A stretch of 64,000 bases of DNA from Hyperoodon ampullatus (taxonomy: Eukaryota; Chordata; Mammalia; Artiodactyla; Ziphiidae). Shown here piece by piece: positions 36,568 through 47,096 of the stretch. Each line of letters begins with the position of its first letter. Position 1 is the stretch's first letter. The DNA lies in the NCBI GenBank assembly GCA_949752795.1, contig OX457063.1, forward strand, positions 69,463,783 to 69,527,782, given 5' to 3'. The position numbers and the translations under genes are program-made. A model generated the notes under the pieces. The model worked only from the letters and a program-made list of their open reading frames with translations. It was not told the origin of the DNA and ran no database searches.

Positions 36568-37706
36568 GATATTGATTTTTCTTCAGTGTGAATTAGTTGT
36601 ATTTGCTTTAATAGGCTGTTGAGTAGTTCTTCTGTATAATCCAGACAATAAATGCATGCAGCTATTTAGCAGGCCCCTGCTCAGTGCTCTTTATATACCA
36701 TGTTAGGGAGTTTTAATGTCAGTAATGATGTCAGAGCATAAATGTATCAACCTCTGATAACCTTTGCCTAAATCTTATTTTCTGAAAGCAAGGGAAACTT
36801 GTCCCTGAGGGACTTTGTGGTCATAGCAGTTCTGATTTCCTTGTTTGAAATATCATTAAACTTGCCCGCTTTTTTCATTTGCACTTAAAAAGAAATTTAA
36901 TTCCCAAAGTTAAAGTACTGCCATTTTCATTAATCAAAAGTTACAGATATTTAAGAACATAGAAATTTTTCCTGGAGACAAGTAGGGAACTTAAGTGAAA
37001 GGATTGCTTTAATTTCATCTAAAATCTAATACTGATTTTCAAGTATGTCATTGAGTTGAATGTCCTCAGATAAAGATAGAGTTTACATCATCTGTTGATA
37101 ATGAGTGAGAGCTAAAATATTAGGAAGTAAGCTAAAGGTAATAGTTTATATTCTAGATTTTGGCTTATATAAAAATGGAGCCCTTTTCTAATGGCTTCTC
37201 CTCTTAGTTCTTGATCTAGTCATATTGTAACTATCAAAAAATAATCTTTAAAACATACCTGAGAAAAATCTGAAGAAGATGTAGTAAAGGTTAAGATTTG
37301 ACAAGAGGTTAGTCAGGGGTCATGGGGAATGCATTCAATTCTCTATACGTATGTGTGTTTGAAACATAATAAAAACACTTTTAGGTGAATCACTTCTTTT
37401 AGAAATGTATTTTTTACATGTCTGCAAAAGTGTTTTATTTTAGTACTGTGAAATGAATGGACCGTATGCTGGGTCTTGTTGGGGTTTGTGATTTATAGAT
37501 GTTAAAGTAAATTTCACACTTTCAAGATGAAGCAGTCTATGTCTATCAGGTCTTTATAAAAGAACTTGCCTGTGGGTGATAGTAGCAAGTATCATCTTAT
37601 TATTTGACAATTGAGGGCAAGAGAAAGGCCAGGCTATTGGTGGAACCCATAGAGCTAGCAGGTCAGCAAATAAGCTTTTTACTTGCTTGAGCCAGGTTGT
37701 ATTGTT
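36568..37706. other. Unassigned AT-rich non-coding DNA
   Basis: I see no gene, repeat family or notable structure. Confidence 0.5.
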
Positions 37707-37720
37707 GGCACTGAAGTCTT

Positions 37721-37936
37721 TTTTTTTTTTTTTTTTTTTTTTTTGCATTACACGGGCTTCTCACTGCTGTGGCCTCTCCCGTTGCGGAGCACAGGCTGTG
37801 GACGCGCAGGCCCAGCAGCCATGGCTCACGGGCCTAGCCGCTCCGCGGCATGTGGGATCTTCCCAGACCGGGGCACGAACCCGTGTCCCCTGCATTGGCA
37901 GGCGGACTCTCAACCACTGCGCCACCAGGGAAGCCC
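37721..37936 (-). mobile_element. Cetacean CHR-type SINE, antisense
   Basis: A full-length young copy: a T29 tail, GCGGAGCACAGGCTGTGG, and the tRNA-derived head ending CCACCAGGGAAGCCC. An exact 14-bp target duplication GGCACTGAAGTCTT lies at 37707-37720 and 37937-37950. The RNA polymerase III B-box region reads, on the minus strand, GGGTTCGTGCCCC. ORFs across it are meaningless. Confidence 0.98.
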
Positions 37937-37950
37937 GGCACTGAAGTCTT

Positions 37951-38179
37951 GGTCACACCAGCAACACTTGCTCAATCAACAGTGCTATTTTTCCAAGACA
38001 GATGCCGGTCATACAAGAAAAATGAGTGATATTAAGATAACACTCAAAGAATTTGCTCATTGCATATCTACTTTGGATCCAGAATGCATTTATATTTATA
38101 TATATACACATGCACACACATATATACACATATACATATACACACGTATGCACATATATGCATATATATATATTTTTAA
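37951..38179. repeat. Interrupted TA/CA microsatellite region
   Basis: After a short unique segment, about 38093-38175 is a mosaic of TATATA, CACACA and ATGCATAT words. The sequence TGCATATATATATATTTTTAA at its end is reused as the target duplication of the next SINE. Confidence 0.8.
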
Positions 38180-38398
38180 CAATCTTTAAAAAAAATTTAT
38201 TCATTTATTTTGGCTGTGCCTGGTCTTAGTTGCAGCATGTGGACTCTTAGTTGTGGCATGTGGACTCTTAGTTGCGGCATGCGGACTCTTAGTTGTGGCA
38301 TGCATGTGGGACCTAGTTCCCTGACCAGGGATCGAACCCAGGCCCCCTGCATTAGGAGCACAGAGTGTTAACCACAGGACCACCAGGGAAGTCCAATG
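38180..38398 (-). mobile_element. Older CHR-type SINE, antisense, with 21-bp tandem units
   Basis: The reversed head ends CCACCAGGGAAGTCC and keeps an intact B-box-like GGGTTCGATCCCT (38329-38341 on the minus strand). The body has four 21-bp units starting at 38225, 38246, 38267 and 38288 (CTTAGTTGYGGCATGTGGACT). Flanks TGCATATATA(TA)TTTTTAA at 38159-38179 and 38399-38415 form a target duplication differing by TA-repeat length. It is from a different, older subfamily than the neighbour at 37721. Confidence 0.92.
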
Positions 38399-40388
38399 TG
38401 CATATATATTTTTAATTGCAGTACTTTCTTGTAGTCTATATAATTTATCTCTAAACCTAGCAGCCAGATTAATGCCTATGAGTTAAATTAGATTGGCTTG
38501 AAACAATCTGCAGGATCTTCACACAAGGTTTTGGTGTCAGTTGGAGAATGAGGTGGGGGACTGTGGATATTGTGGAACTCTGTAGAGGGTGGATGGATTC
38601 ACAATGCATCCACTTACGTGGGTTCTCTCTCTTCTTCCCATTGAACAACACAAAAGGAATAAATCCATAAGAAATAGGAAAGGAATCCTTAGAGGGCAAG
38701 AAATACTGAGGAATTTCTGGAAAATAGTTGGCAGCTGGGGTCAAAGAACACTCATGATATTCCTTCCCATAAAGAGAAGAAGAGGCCGTTGGAGAAACAG
38801 GAAGCAGTTTCTTGTCAAACCCCAAACAGTGTGTGAGTTCAGGGTGCACGGGGAGGGAGTGGAGTGGTCAGAGACTGGGATGGTGAATGGTAGAATCTGG
38901 GGGACACTTGCCCTCCCGCTCAGTAAGGAGTTGTTGTTGGATCTTGCTCTCAGGCCAAAACCATAAGAAGATCTCTCCAACTAAAAGAAACTCTTAGGGG
39001 GTGGGGAGGAGGAATAGCAGGTGTTTTTCTTGTAGTGGGGAGGAATTGAAGGGAAAGGAACGGCAGCAGCAAAATAACTCCTGGCTGTCAAAACCGATAG
39101 AAAGGGAAAAAGAAAGGCAGCATCCCCAAAGGAAGGGGATACTGCACCTGCAGTTAGGCCTGCCTTATTTGGCAGTTCTGGGGCCCCAGCTTGTCTGTCC
39201 TCTGCTTCATGCCTTCTAAGTGCCACTCTAGGAGAGTCTGTTTTTCAGCCTGCCCCTTGTAGGGAGGGGCCAGCTGTAGAAATGCCTTACACTACTGTGG
39301 AGGAAGCCCTCCCCCGGCTGCCTGTACCAAAAGGGATGTGACGTTTAAGGAAAATGAACAGCATGGAAGAAGGACCAAGATGAACACCACAGCTGACTGA
39401 CCCCAGAGCAAACAGAATAGCTGTGGATCCTCTGTGCTTCCTGTGTATCAACCATAATGCTTGTCAGGGTGGAGCAGAGGTTTTGGGGAAGGATGCCTGC
39501 CACACGATCTCCTTTGAGGAGGTGGGTGTGGGAAGTGGAAACTACACTTCTTACCCCTATGCACTGAGGTTATTTCATTGATTACAGTCAACATTTTAAA
39601 CATGAACACGTTTCTAAAAAATGCGTAGTTTGCATCTTGAGCTTAGGAGAGAGATGATGTTGTGAAGATGACCTGCCAAAGATTCTATTGTCAGAAAAGT
39701 TTGCATGGTGGATAGTTTTAATAAAAAATGTTGTTAGTCAAAATATACTGAGAGTTTTAGTCATAGGAACTGCAAATTTTACCACTGCAGGATATAAAAA
39801 CATTTCCTGTATTTTAGTGATAAACCACAACGAATAGAATGGGTTTTAAATTAGCATCTTGTTGCTACTTATGGATAAGTGAGGAGAATGTGTGATAGAC
39901 CCTTTTAGATCTCCCTAATTTAGAAAACCAGATGCCGTATCTCTAGTTTTGCCTGTTAGTGGGGGAGATATAAAACTTGTACTAAAAATGTCTTAAATTG
40001 TTAATTTTGCCATGACAGATCTGATGAAGAAACTTACAAAAAAGGAAGTGGGGGAGGAATGGGTGCAATGGAATTAAACATAAAGCATCAGTAGGGAATG
40101 AGTTAAGTGGTTAGGGCAAGGAGGGGGTTAGGGTTTGGGAGGATGAGGGAAAATAAAATGCAGGTCTGTGGTGTTTATATTCCTTTTTTTCTTTGAAAAT
40201 TAAAAACTTACTACCACCGTGCTCAGGCAGATTCTGTGAGGACTTTACTACCACAGTTTATGATGTACTTGAACATAAACTTTCCTGGAAATCTTTGGCC
40301 TCTGAACTGACCTGTTTTTGAGCTAAGAGTGTAAGGACTCTGGTACATGCACAGGCCACAGATGCGTCTCTTCAGCTTTTGTGGTCCC

Positions 40389-40391
<3 letters not shown>

Positions 40392-40422
<31 letters not shown>
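40392..40422. repeat. (TG)15 microsatellite
   Basis: A perfect 31-bp TG run. Confidence 0.97.
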
Positions 40423-40424
<2 letters not shown>

Positions 40425-41074
40425 CTTAGAAAACCTGTTGATTCCATGCCATGGTGATGAGCCACAACCCACACTTGGGAATCACATTCGGCCTTGCCTT
40501 CCACATTGGAGAAAACTATTTTCAGGAGACAATTCCTAGGCTTGAAAATAAATAAGCAAAAGGAAAATCATCAGGCTCCAATCAAGTTGTTGATGGACCA
40601 GTGTGTGAACAGAACATCAGATTAAAAAAAAAATTACTGATGGGTGGGGATGGAAAGGCAAATGTGTTACGTAGCTGGCCAAGTAATATCTGGCTGTATC
40701 CAAAAGTGGAAAAATCATCGTAAATGCATTGCATTATTTTTATTCCTTCCATCTTGCTTGCCATTTGCTTCAAATAATGCTGCTGTTTCTGGAGCTCACT
40801 GTGTTGCTCTATTGTACTGCTCAGGGGGGCCCAGGGAGGTTTGGTGATATTTGTGCTTGCCTCCTGCTCTCTCTTGGAAATCACTTGTACAGTGATTGTG
40901 TTCTCATCTCCTCCCCACCTCCATACCCCCCCATTTTTTTGTGAAAATAAGCCAGTAAAAACGAGTGTCTGGCAAAGAAGCTGTCCTGATTTAAGGAGGA
41001 AGTTCCCTGGATTTATGAGCTCCCTTTTCTGCTCAAGTATAAACTGGAGAGAGAATTTGCTGCACAGTTATTCA

Positions 41075-41113
41075 GGGGTCAGGGGCCGGGGTGGGGTGAG
41101 TAGGGGCACTGGG
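41075..41113 (+). other. Potential G-quadruplex
   Basis: Six G-runs (4, 4, 4, 4, 4, 3 bases) with loops of 3, 2, 1, 6 and 4 bases lie on the plus strand. Four consecutive G4 runs with loops of 3, 2 and 1 make this the strongest quadruplex candidate in the window. Confidence 0.7.
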
Positions 41114-42232
41114 ATTACTGCTTAGGCCGGAAAAACATTTTGCATCAGCTGAGTGCTGCTGGCCTGCCAGGATGCTGTTGTTTTCTATTCTAATTCAGTT
41201 TTGGGAAAGGACAGTGGGTGTGAATCGAAAACTCTTGTCCTCTTGATCGTTCACCAGAGTTAAGCCCCATGGGCCACAAGAAATTCCATTCTCGTAAATC
41301 TCACCTGCTCATCTCCCAAATTTTGCTTCGTTTACCGCCTTTCCTTGAAGTATTTTATCTTATAATGACTATTAAGAGTGGTTTTAAAAATGAACTCTGT
41401 AATACAACAGAATGATACTGATCTAAAGTACGTATGTCTACTTAATAATTTATGTATCATGAAAAGCAAGCCACTGGTTTTTTTTGTTTGTTTGTTTGTC
41501 TTAAATGGAATAGGGAGTTAACACTGTTCCTATTGAAGGGGTTTTGAGGATCAGTGGTTTAATAAATTCTGGTTTAGGGATGGTCCTGCCTATTTAAGTC
41601 ATGGTCATTGTGTAACACATCTCTTCATTCTGCCCTCAGAACACTTTCCTTGCTTTATGTAATTTCTTGTTAGAATAATCTCTACCTTCAAAAGCAACTG
41701 GGATAGATTAAATCGAAGCTCATGGTCAGCCTATAAAATCAGGAACTTCATTTCGGGGAAGATTTTTTTAAGATCACTTGCTAAAATAGCAGAGTATCAG
41801 AAATATTTCAGTAATGCTTTTTAGCAAGGAAATTAGTTCAATATTTTTGGCTTTGTCATCGCAGTAATAGATATGCTCTGTTGTCTTTACAGTTTTGGCT
41901 TTTATCAGCTGGAGAACAATTTTAGTTTAAGTGCTTTGAAATGACCAATTTTTTCATCCATTTAAATCTAATGCTTTGTAAGTGGGATGCTCAAGTACAG
42001 AGTGGAATCAGGAAAATCCTCTTCCCCTTATCTTTCACCCTTTTCCATAATTGTGTTGTCTTAATTAGCTTTGAATCAGACAAGAAACTAGTATTTTAAA
42101 AGATCTGGTGTCTTAGCATTTTTGGGGTGTTAATCATCCCTTGTTCCTACTGACACTAAATTTTTCTCAGGACCTAAACAAATCAGATATTGTTCCTTTA
42201 CTTTATTGAACTTCCTAATTAAAATTTGTTTT

Positions 42233-42452
42233 GTGCTTCCCTGGTGGCGCAGTGGTTGAGAGTCCGCCTGCCGATGCAGGGGACACGGGTTCGTGCCCCG
42301 GTCCAGGAAGATCCCACATGCCGTGGGGTGGCTGGGCCCGTGAGCCATGGCTGCTGAGCCTGCGCGTCCGGAGCCTGTGCTCCACAACGGGAGAGACCAC
42401 AACAGTGAGAGGCTTGCGTACCATACCACAAAAAAAAAAAAAAAAAAAAAAA
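42233..42452 (+). mobile_element. Cetacean CHR-type SINE
   Basis: Full-length, from GTGCTTCCCTGGTGGCGCAG through the B-box region GGGTTCGTGCCCC to an A23 tail with AAAGAAAG. Mutations include GTGGGGTGGC for the usual GCGGAGCGGC. I could not identify a convincing target duplication. Confidence 0.97.
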
Positions 42453-44692
42453 AGAAAGAAAATAGCTGAGATGTTAGTGACTGTTCTGTTTTTTTTCTTC
42501 CCTATCACATTGTTGTGCAAGATCATTTCATTGCCTCTCTAACAGTTTTCCTGAAAACAGAGTCAACAAGAATTCTGTACCTACTACTGCCCAATTTGAT
42601 ACCAGCCATAATCATGGGTAGCAGAGTAGATGTCTATTTCCTGGCTTTAAAGAATGTATAATCTTGTTAGATTAACAAGAAGTACATTGTGAAGTAGTGA
42701 TTAGATGATTAGAAGCAATTAATGATTAAAATAGGCTTTGTAAGGATAGGTTATAGATGGTATGGTGCAGCCTGTAAGAGCTACAAGAATTTCAAGAAGG
42801 CTGAGATTGTTGTGCAATTATGGAAAGTGTTCTGGAGAAAGAGGAAGTTGAGAGTTGGAACTATTTTCTCACCGAATTTGTCCTCATTTTAAATTGAGCA
42901 TTTGATAGGCTTCCAATTTAATATCTTTTTCCCCTTTTACATAATGCCTGAGAATTCTGAAAATGTTCTTTATAAGGAAAGATAGCAGAGTCTTTTAAAA
43001 CTCAGCTGTCCTTTCTAGAAGAATGTGTACTGGGGAAAGAAAAGAAACTAAGGTGCTGATAAAATGAATGGTCTCAGTCACTTCTAATTTGGGCGTGTAA
43101 GATAGCTGGCAGTCAGAATCTTGAAGTTTTTCTTAGGAAATCATAAATACGCATTTCAGGTATCACCAAATCATTTGGCTTACACGGTTGCTTGCTTGGT
43201 GAGGACACAGGCTTGGTTAAAAACAAAAGAGAATACACACTGTTGATTTATAAGAAAAGAAAGCCAGCTGAAGTTCCTGGTGAATTCTTTTAACCATCTA
43301 CCCCAGGAGCAGATGAAGCACTGGGTAAGTCAGGCTGAGGCCTCTGGAAAACCAAATGATAGATAAACAAGGGCTAGCCAGTGTGACGCAGGAAGAAGGG
43401 GGCCATCTTCAGGAAGCTGTGAGCTTTTCCTTTTGTAGGGTGTTTTGTTGGACCAAAATTATAAAGGGCCATTGACCTCTGTGTTGTTGTACTTCCTAGT
43501 TCACTGTCAAGATCTGACCCCAAATAACAAGTGTCTTTTTAGAAACAAGAGACAAAGCTGATAAAAAGCAATCAAATACAGAAGGAGCCTGATTGTAAAA
43601 TAAGGATTATAAACTGCACAAAGTCAGATGGGAGCCAAATTTATAGGGAAACTACCACCATGATAATAATGCTGCAGTGTTTTCGGACCTGATGTGTAAT
43701 TGCATTTCTCATGTTTCAGTAGTGTTTACATTTGGCTTCAGAAACTCATGGTATTAAACAAAAACTTCTTAAATTGCTGCTAGCTTCTCTCCTTCTAGAG
43801 AGAAAGGATACTAATTTCACCTGAGAATTATCATTTGGGTTTAAGTAACAGTTGTTTTAAAGATGTTAACCTCATTGTGGTGAACGAGTTTTTGTCCAAA
43901 CAATTTGCACGATGATTTCAGAGTGAAATTTGATTCAGAATGAAAAGTTTTATGAAGTGCACTTTCTCAAGTCCCTCGGCTCTTGTCAAAGAAAGTCCTA
44001 GGTTATCAGCCTGTTAGAACAGTGACGTGGTATGCTTTGGGCTTCTTGGCTCTGAAAACACATGATCAGGGCCATATAGATTTTATTTATTGATATTTGA
44101 CAAATACTTATTGTATACCTATTGTGTTGTAGATAGTGTGTGTGGAACACATGAGTCACTCCTACAGAGTCAGCTCTTTTGTTTTAGCTCAATTTGATTA
44201 ACAGAAGGAAAAAATTTGTTCTGAGGAATACGTGGAACAATTGGGAATTTTTCACTGCAACACCTTATTTGGCTGTGCTGTCTGCCCACTACTTTTATCA
44301 TTCTATACAAAGTCTCCTAATGTAAAGGGGAGTTCAGAGTTCTTTTAGGAAAAGCTTTTATTAAAAGCAATACTAAGAGACAGCAGGAGAGCCATTCAGG
44401 GTTAAAGAATCATTGAGTACCACTGTCATTCCAGGCAATTCCTTTGATGTAATGGGAACATATCACCTGTAGTTTTATCATGTTTCTGCTCTGTGAAGAT
44501 CACATTACCAGACAGAGAGACTTTGAAGATTGATGAGATAGATATTCATGCCCTAAAAATCTTTACCTCCTAGGTGAAGTGACAGGACAGACACATGCAC
44601 CCCAATACACACATGTGCATACACAAACACACCTGTAGGCAGCATATACTAAATGCCAGTTGACCAGGATGCTTTGTTTAGTGTTTTAAACT
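42453..44692. other. Unassigned non-coding DNA
   Basis: No gene. A weak L2-like end may lie at about 44080-44160 (TTGACAAATACTTATTG). A CA-rich, imperfect segment occurs near 44590-44635. There are no long ORFs. Confidence 0.5.
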
Positions 44693-44701
44693 AAAAATTG
44701 A
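44693..44701. repeat. Target-site duplication, left copy (outer SINE)
   Basis: AAAAATTGA is partnered by AAAGATTGA at 45284-45292 (one mismatch), enclosing the nested SINE pair. Confidence 0.65.
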
Positions 44702-45016
44702 GGACTTCCCTGATGGCACAGTGGTTAAGAATCCTCCTGCCTATGCAGGGGACAGAGGTTCGAGCCCTGGTCCGGGAAGATCCCACATGCCGCGGAGCAA
44801 CTAAGCCCGTGCGCCACAACTACTGAGCCTGTGCTCTAGAGCCCAGGAGCCACAACTACTGAGCCCACATGCCTAGAGCTGGTGCTCCTCAACAAGAGAA
44901 GCCACCGCAATGAGAAGCCTGCGCAACGCAACAAAGAGTAGCTCCTGCTCCCTGCAACTAGAGGAAGCCCACGCGCGGCAATGAAGACCAAACACAGTCA
45001 AAAATAAATAAATTAG
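44702..45016 (+). mobile_element. Older long CHR-2-like SINE
   Basis: The head GGACTTCCCTGATGGCACAG and GGTTCGAGCCCTGGTCC is followed by a long body with repeated GCCACAACTACTGAGCC, TAGAGCCCAGG and CAATGAGAAGCCTGCGC. This long structure is known from the older CHR-2 group shared among cetaceans, hippos and ruminants. Its A-rich tail (AAATAAATAAATTAG) is interrupted by the next SINE. Confidence 0.93.
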
Positions 45017-45244
45017 GGGCTTCCCTGGTGGCGCACTGGTTGAGAGTCCGCCTGCCGATGCAGAGGACACGGGTTCGTGCCCCGGTCTGGGAAGATCCCA
45101 CATGCCGTGGAGTGGCTGGGCCCGTGAGCCATGGCTGCTGAGCCTGCACGTCCGGAGCCTGTGCTCCACAACGGGAGAGGCCACAACAGTGAAAGGCCCA
45201 CGTACCGCAAAAATCAATCAATCAATCAATAAATATAAATTAAT
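45017..45244 (+). mobile_element. Younger CHR-type SINE nested in the older one's tail
   Basis: It runs GGGCTTCCCTGGTGGCGCAC to an AATC/AATA-repeat tail. AAATAAATAAATTA precedes it (45002-45015) and follows it (45245-45258), as expected if it inserted into the A-rich tail of the outer SINE. Low complexity makes that duplication less certain than the nesting order. Confidence 0.95.
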
Positions 45245-45283
45245 AAATAAATAAATTAATTAGTTAAAAATAAGTAAATAAAT

Positions 45284-45292
45284 AAAGATTGA
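45284..45292. repeat. Target-site duplication, right copy (outer SINE)
   Basis: AAAGATTGA is the partner of 44693-44701. Confidence 0.65.
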
Positions 45293-46389
45293 CACGGGTA
45301 GCTGTTCTGAAGCTATGCTACTTTTGCTCATTAATTTTAGCATCCACTGATTGCTTGTCTGAAACAGTTTTTGCTGTGGTGCTTGCCAAGTAGTGAGTTT
45401 TAAACTTCCATCATCCTTCCTTGCTTTATTATTTTGAGTTCTACCGTGAGGAAGAGCTTTTCCTTCTCCCCTCATTACTTATTCAATTATTTATATCAGT
45501 ACAGACTTGTGGAAATTTTTCTATGAGTTATAATCTGTTACTGTCACTTACTTTGTGTTGCTCAGATTGTTCCAGATTTGGCCATCAGGAGCCCCTTCAG
45601 TTTAGCTCCTGTGTCCTTTTGACATAATCCCATCATTTTTTAGGAGCCATTTTTAACTTTGTGACACTTTAAGATGTTCCAGGCTCATCCTGAATTTTTC
45701 CTTCTCCAGCCCTGGGGTCAGCCATTTCTCCAAGAAGCTCTAGTTCCTTTTATTGGAGAAAGGTATAATATATAGAAACCAAAATCTGGGTGCTAGGTAT
45801 GTCCATTTCTATTGAGACATCATTACTTCTAGGCTCTCTCAGCAGATGGAGTTAGGAAATATATGTGTATACATATACATGTGTATCTGTGTATCATAAA
45901 CCCCAGGGTTCATTCTAGCTTTCCCCCTTATTTGTAACTCCTTTCTCTGAAAGAAACCTGGCTTTCATTAGCCACAGTATATTTACTTATTTGTACAGTC
46001 CTAAACTACATATAAAGTAGTTTCAGAATGCTAACATATACTCCTGGGAGAAAAAAATTTACTCACCAGGATACAATATTTGTGGACAATTTTTTTTCAG
46101 CATTAGAATATTTAGTCAGACTAGTGTTTTCCAAAGTTATTTGGGTTAGCTCTTCTCTACCCACTTTGGTGGGCTTTTGTTATTCATTTGTAATACAGTT
46201 AGGCTCACTTATTACTGTTTTGATTCCTGCCAAATCCTGGTTGGCTTTAATTATTTCTTGTTAGGCTGTGTGAAATATTGCCTTAGTTCTCGGAGTTGTA
46301 CTTGTATACACAGTGTGTTCAGAACGTGTAGTTTTCTCCTCATCCCTTCTACCTCTTTCCCATTCCCCCATTATTTCCCCCCTCTTTCC
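45293..46389. other. Unassigned non-coding DNA
   Basis: I see no gene. Overlapping short ORFs at 46028-46413 read through T-rich DNA. Confidence 0.5.
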
Positions 46390-46508
46390 CACCCTTTCTC
46401 TATAGGTAAATAATCTCATTACTTCCTAGCTTATCCTTCCTGTATATATTTGCACAAATTAGTAGACACATAGGTATTTCCTTATTTCTTTCTTATATGA
46501 AAGGTAAT
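46390..46508 (-). mobile_element. Possible old L1 segment (left of an LTR)
   Basis: TTTCCTTATTTCTTTCTTATATGAAAGGTAATAT, continued after the LTR by AGGTAGCATACAGTAGG and TTGTGCACTTTAC, resembles an old L1M 3' segment read in reverse. The assignment rests on memory of consensus words. Confidence 0.35.
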
Positions 46509-46509
46509 A

Positions 46510-47096
46510 TATTTCCTGGTTTTCTATTGCTGCACAAAAATTACCATAGGCTTAGTGGCTGAAAACCACACAAATTTATTATCTCCCAGTTTCCCTGGGT
46601 CAGGGGGTTGAACATATCTTAGCTGGGTCCTCTGCTCAGGGTCTCACCAGGCTAGAATCAGCGTGTGGGCCAGGGCCATGATCTCAGCTGAGGCCTGGGG
46701 TCCTCCTCCAGGCTCACTGGTTGTTGACAGAATTTACTTCCTTGTCATTGTGGGATGAAGCCTTCATCTCCTAGAAGCTGCCCACCACTCCCTGGCACAT
46801 GGCCTTCTCTACACATACTGTTGGCCTCTTCAAGTCCAACAGGAGTGTGTCCCTGCTGCTTTGAATTTTTCTGTCTACTTTTTTTCTCTCACTGTAGAGT
46901 CTAAGGGCTTGGCTGATTAGATCAGACCCACCTAGGATAACCTCTTTCCACCTTTGCCATATAATGTAACCTAATCACAGGTGACCTTCTATCATATCCC
47001 TGATTTCTGCTCACACTCTAGAGGAGGAAATGATAACAGGACATGTGCACCAGAGAGCAGGCGTCTTGGGGGCTCTGTTAGAATTCTGCCTTACCA
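46510..47096 (-). mobile_element. MaLR (MLT1-like) LTR, antisense
   Basis: GGTTTTCTATTGCTGC, TTACCATAGGCTTAGTGGCTG, TTTATTATCTCCCAG, TAGCTGGGTCCTCTGCTCAGG and CAGGAGTGTGTCCC match a reversed MLT-type LTR. GGTAA before and GGTAG after would fit a diverged 5-bp target duplication. There are no internal retroviral genes. Confidence 0.65.

Larger units (their letters stand above)
38416..42232. other. Unassigned, repeat-poor non-coding DNA
   Basis: This is one of the longest stretches without a recognised interspersed repeat. It contains a GT microsatellite (40392-40422), a TTTG run near 41484-41500 and a strong G-rich tract (41075-41113). Opposite-strand ORFs at 38469-38849 and 38589-38966 are not recognisable proteins. 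Regulatory or conserved sequence cannot be judged from one genome. Confidence 0.5.

Noticed and set aside
37683..38189. 168-codon plus-strand ORF
   Set aside because: It reads the T-tail (poly-Phe), the reversed CHR SINE and a TA/CA microsatellite (Ile-Tyr repeats). Not a gene.
38225..38308. Evenly spaced 21-bp repeats considered as a CRISPR-like array
   Set aside because: The units are contiguous with no unique spacers and lie inside a SINE in vertebrate DNA.
42130..42542. Overlapping ORFs with a GTNPCPLHRQADSQPLRHQG-like peptide, also seen at 45013, 53511 and 58085
   Set aside because: The same peptide recurs wherever a CHR SINE occurs. It is SINE read-through, not a conserved protein family.
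44638..44670. GGCAGCATATACTAAATGCC resembles the start of U6 snRNA
   Set aside because: The resemblance covers only about 15 bases. The conserved U6 sequence that should follow is absent.
46510..47096. A possible provirus around the LTR-like sequences
   Set aside because: Only LTR-type sequence is seen. No internal gag, pol or env remnants adjoin it, nor the LTRs at 8724 and 59156.
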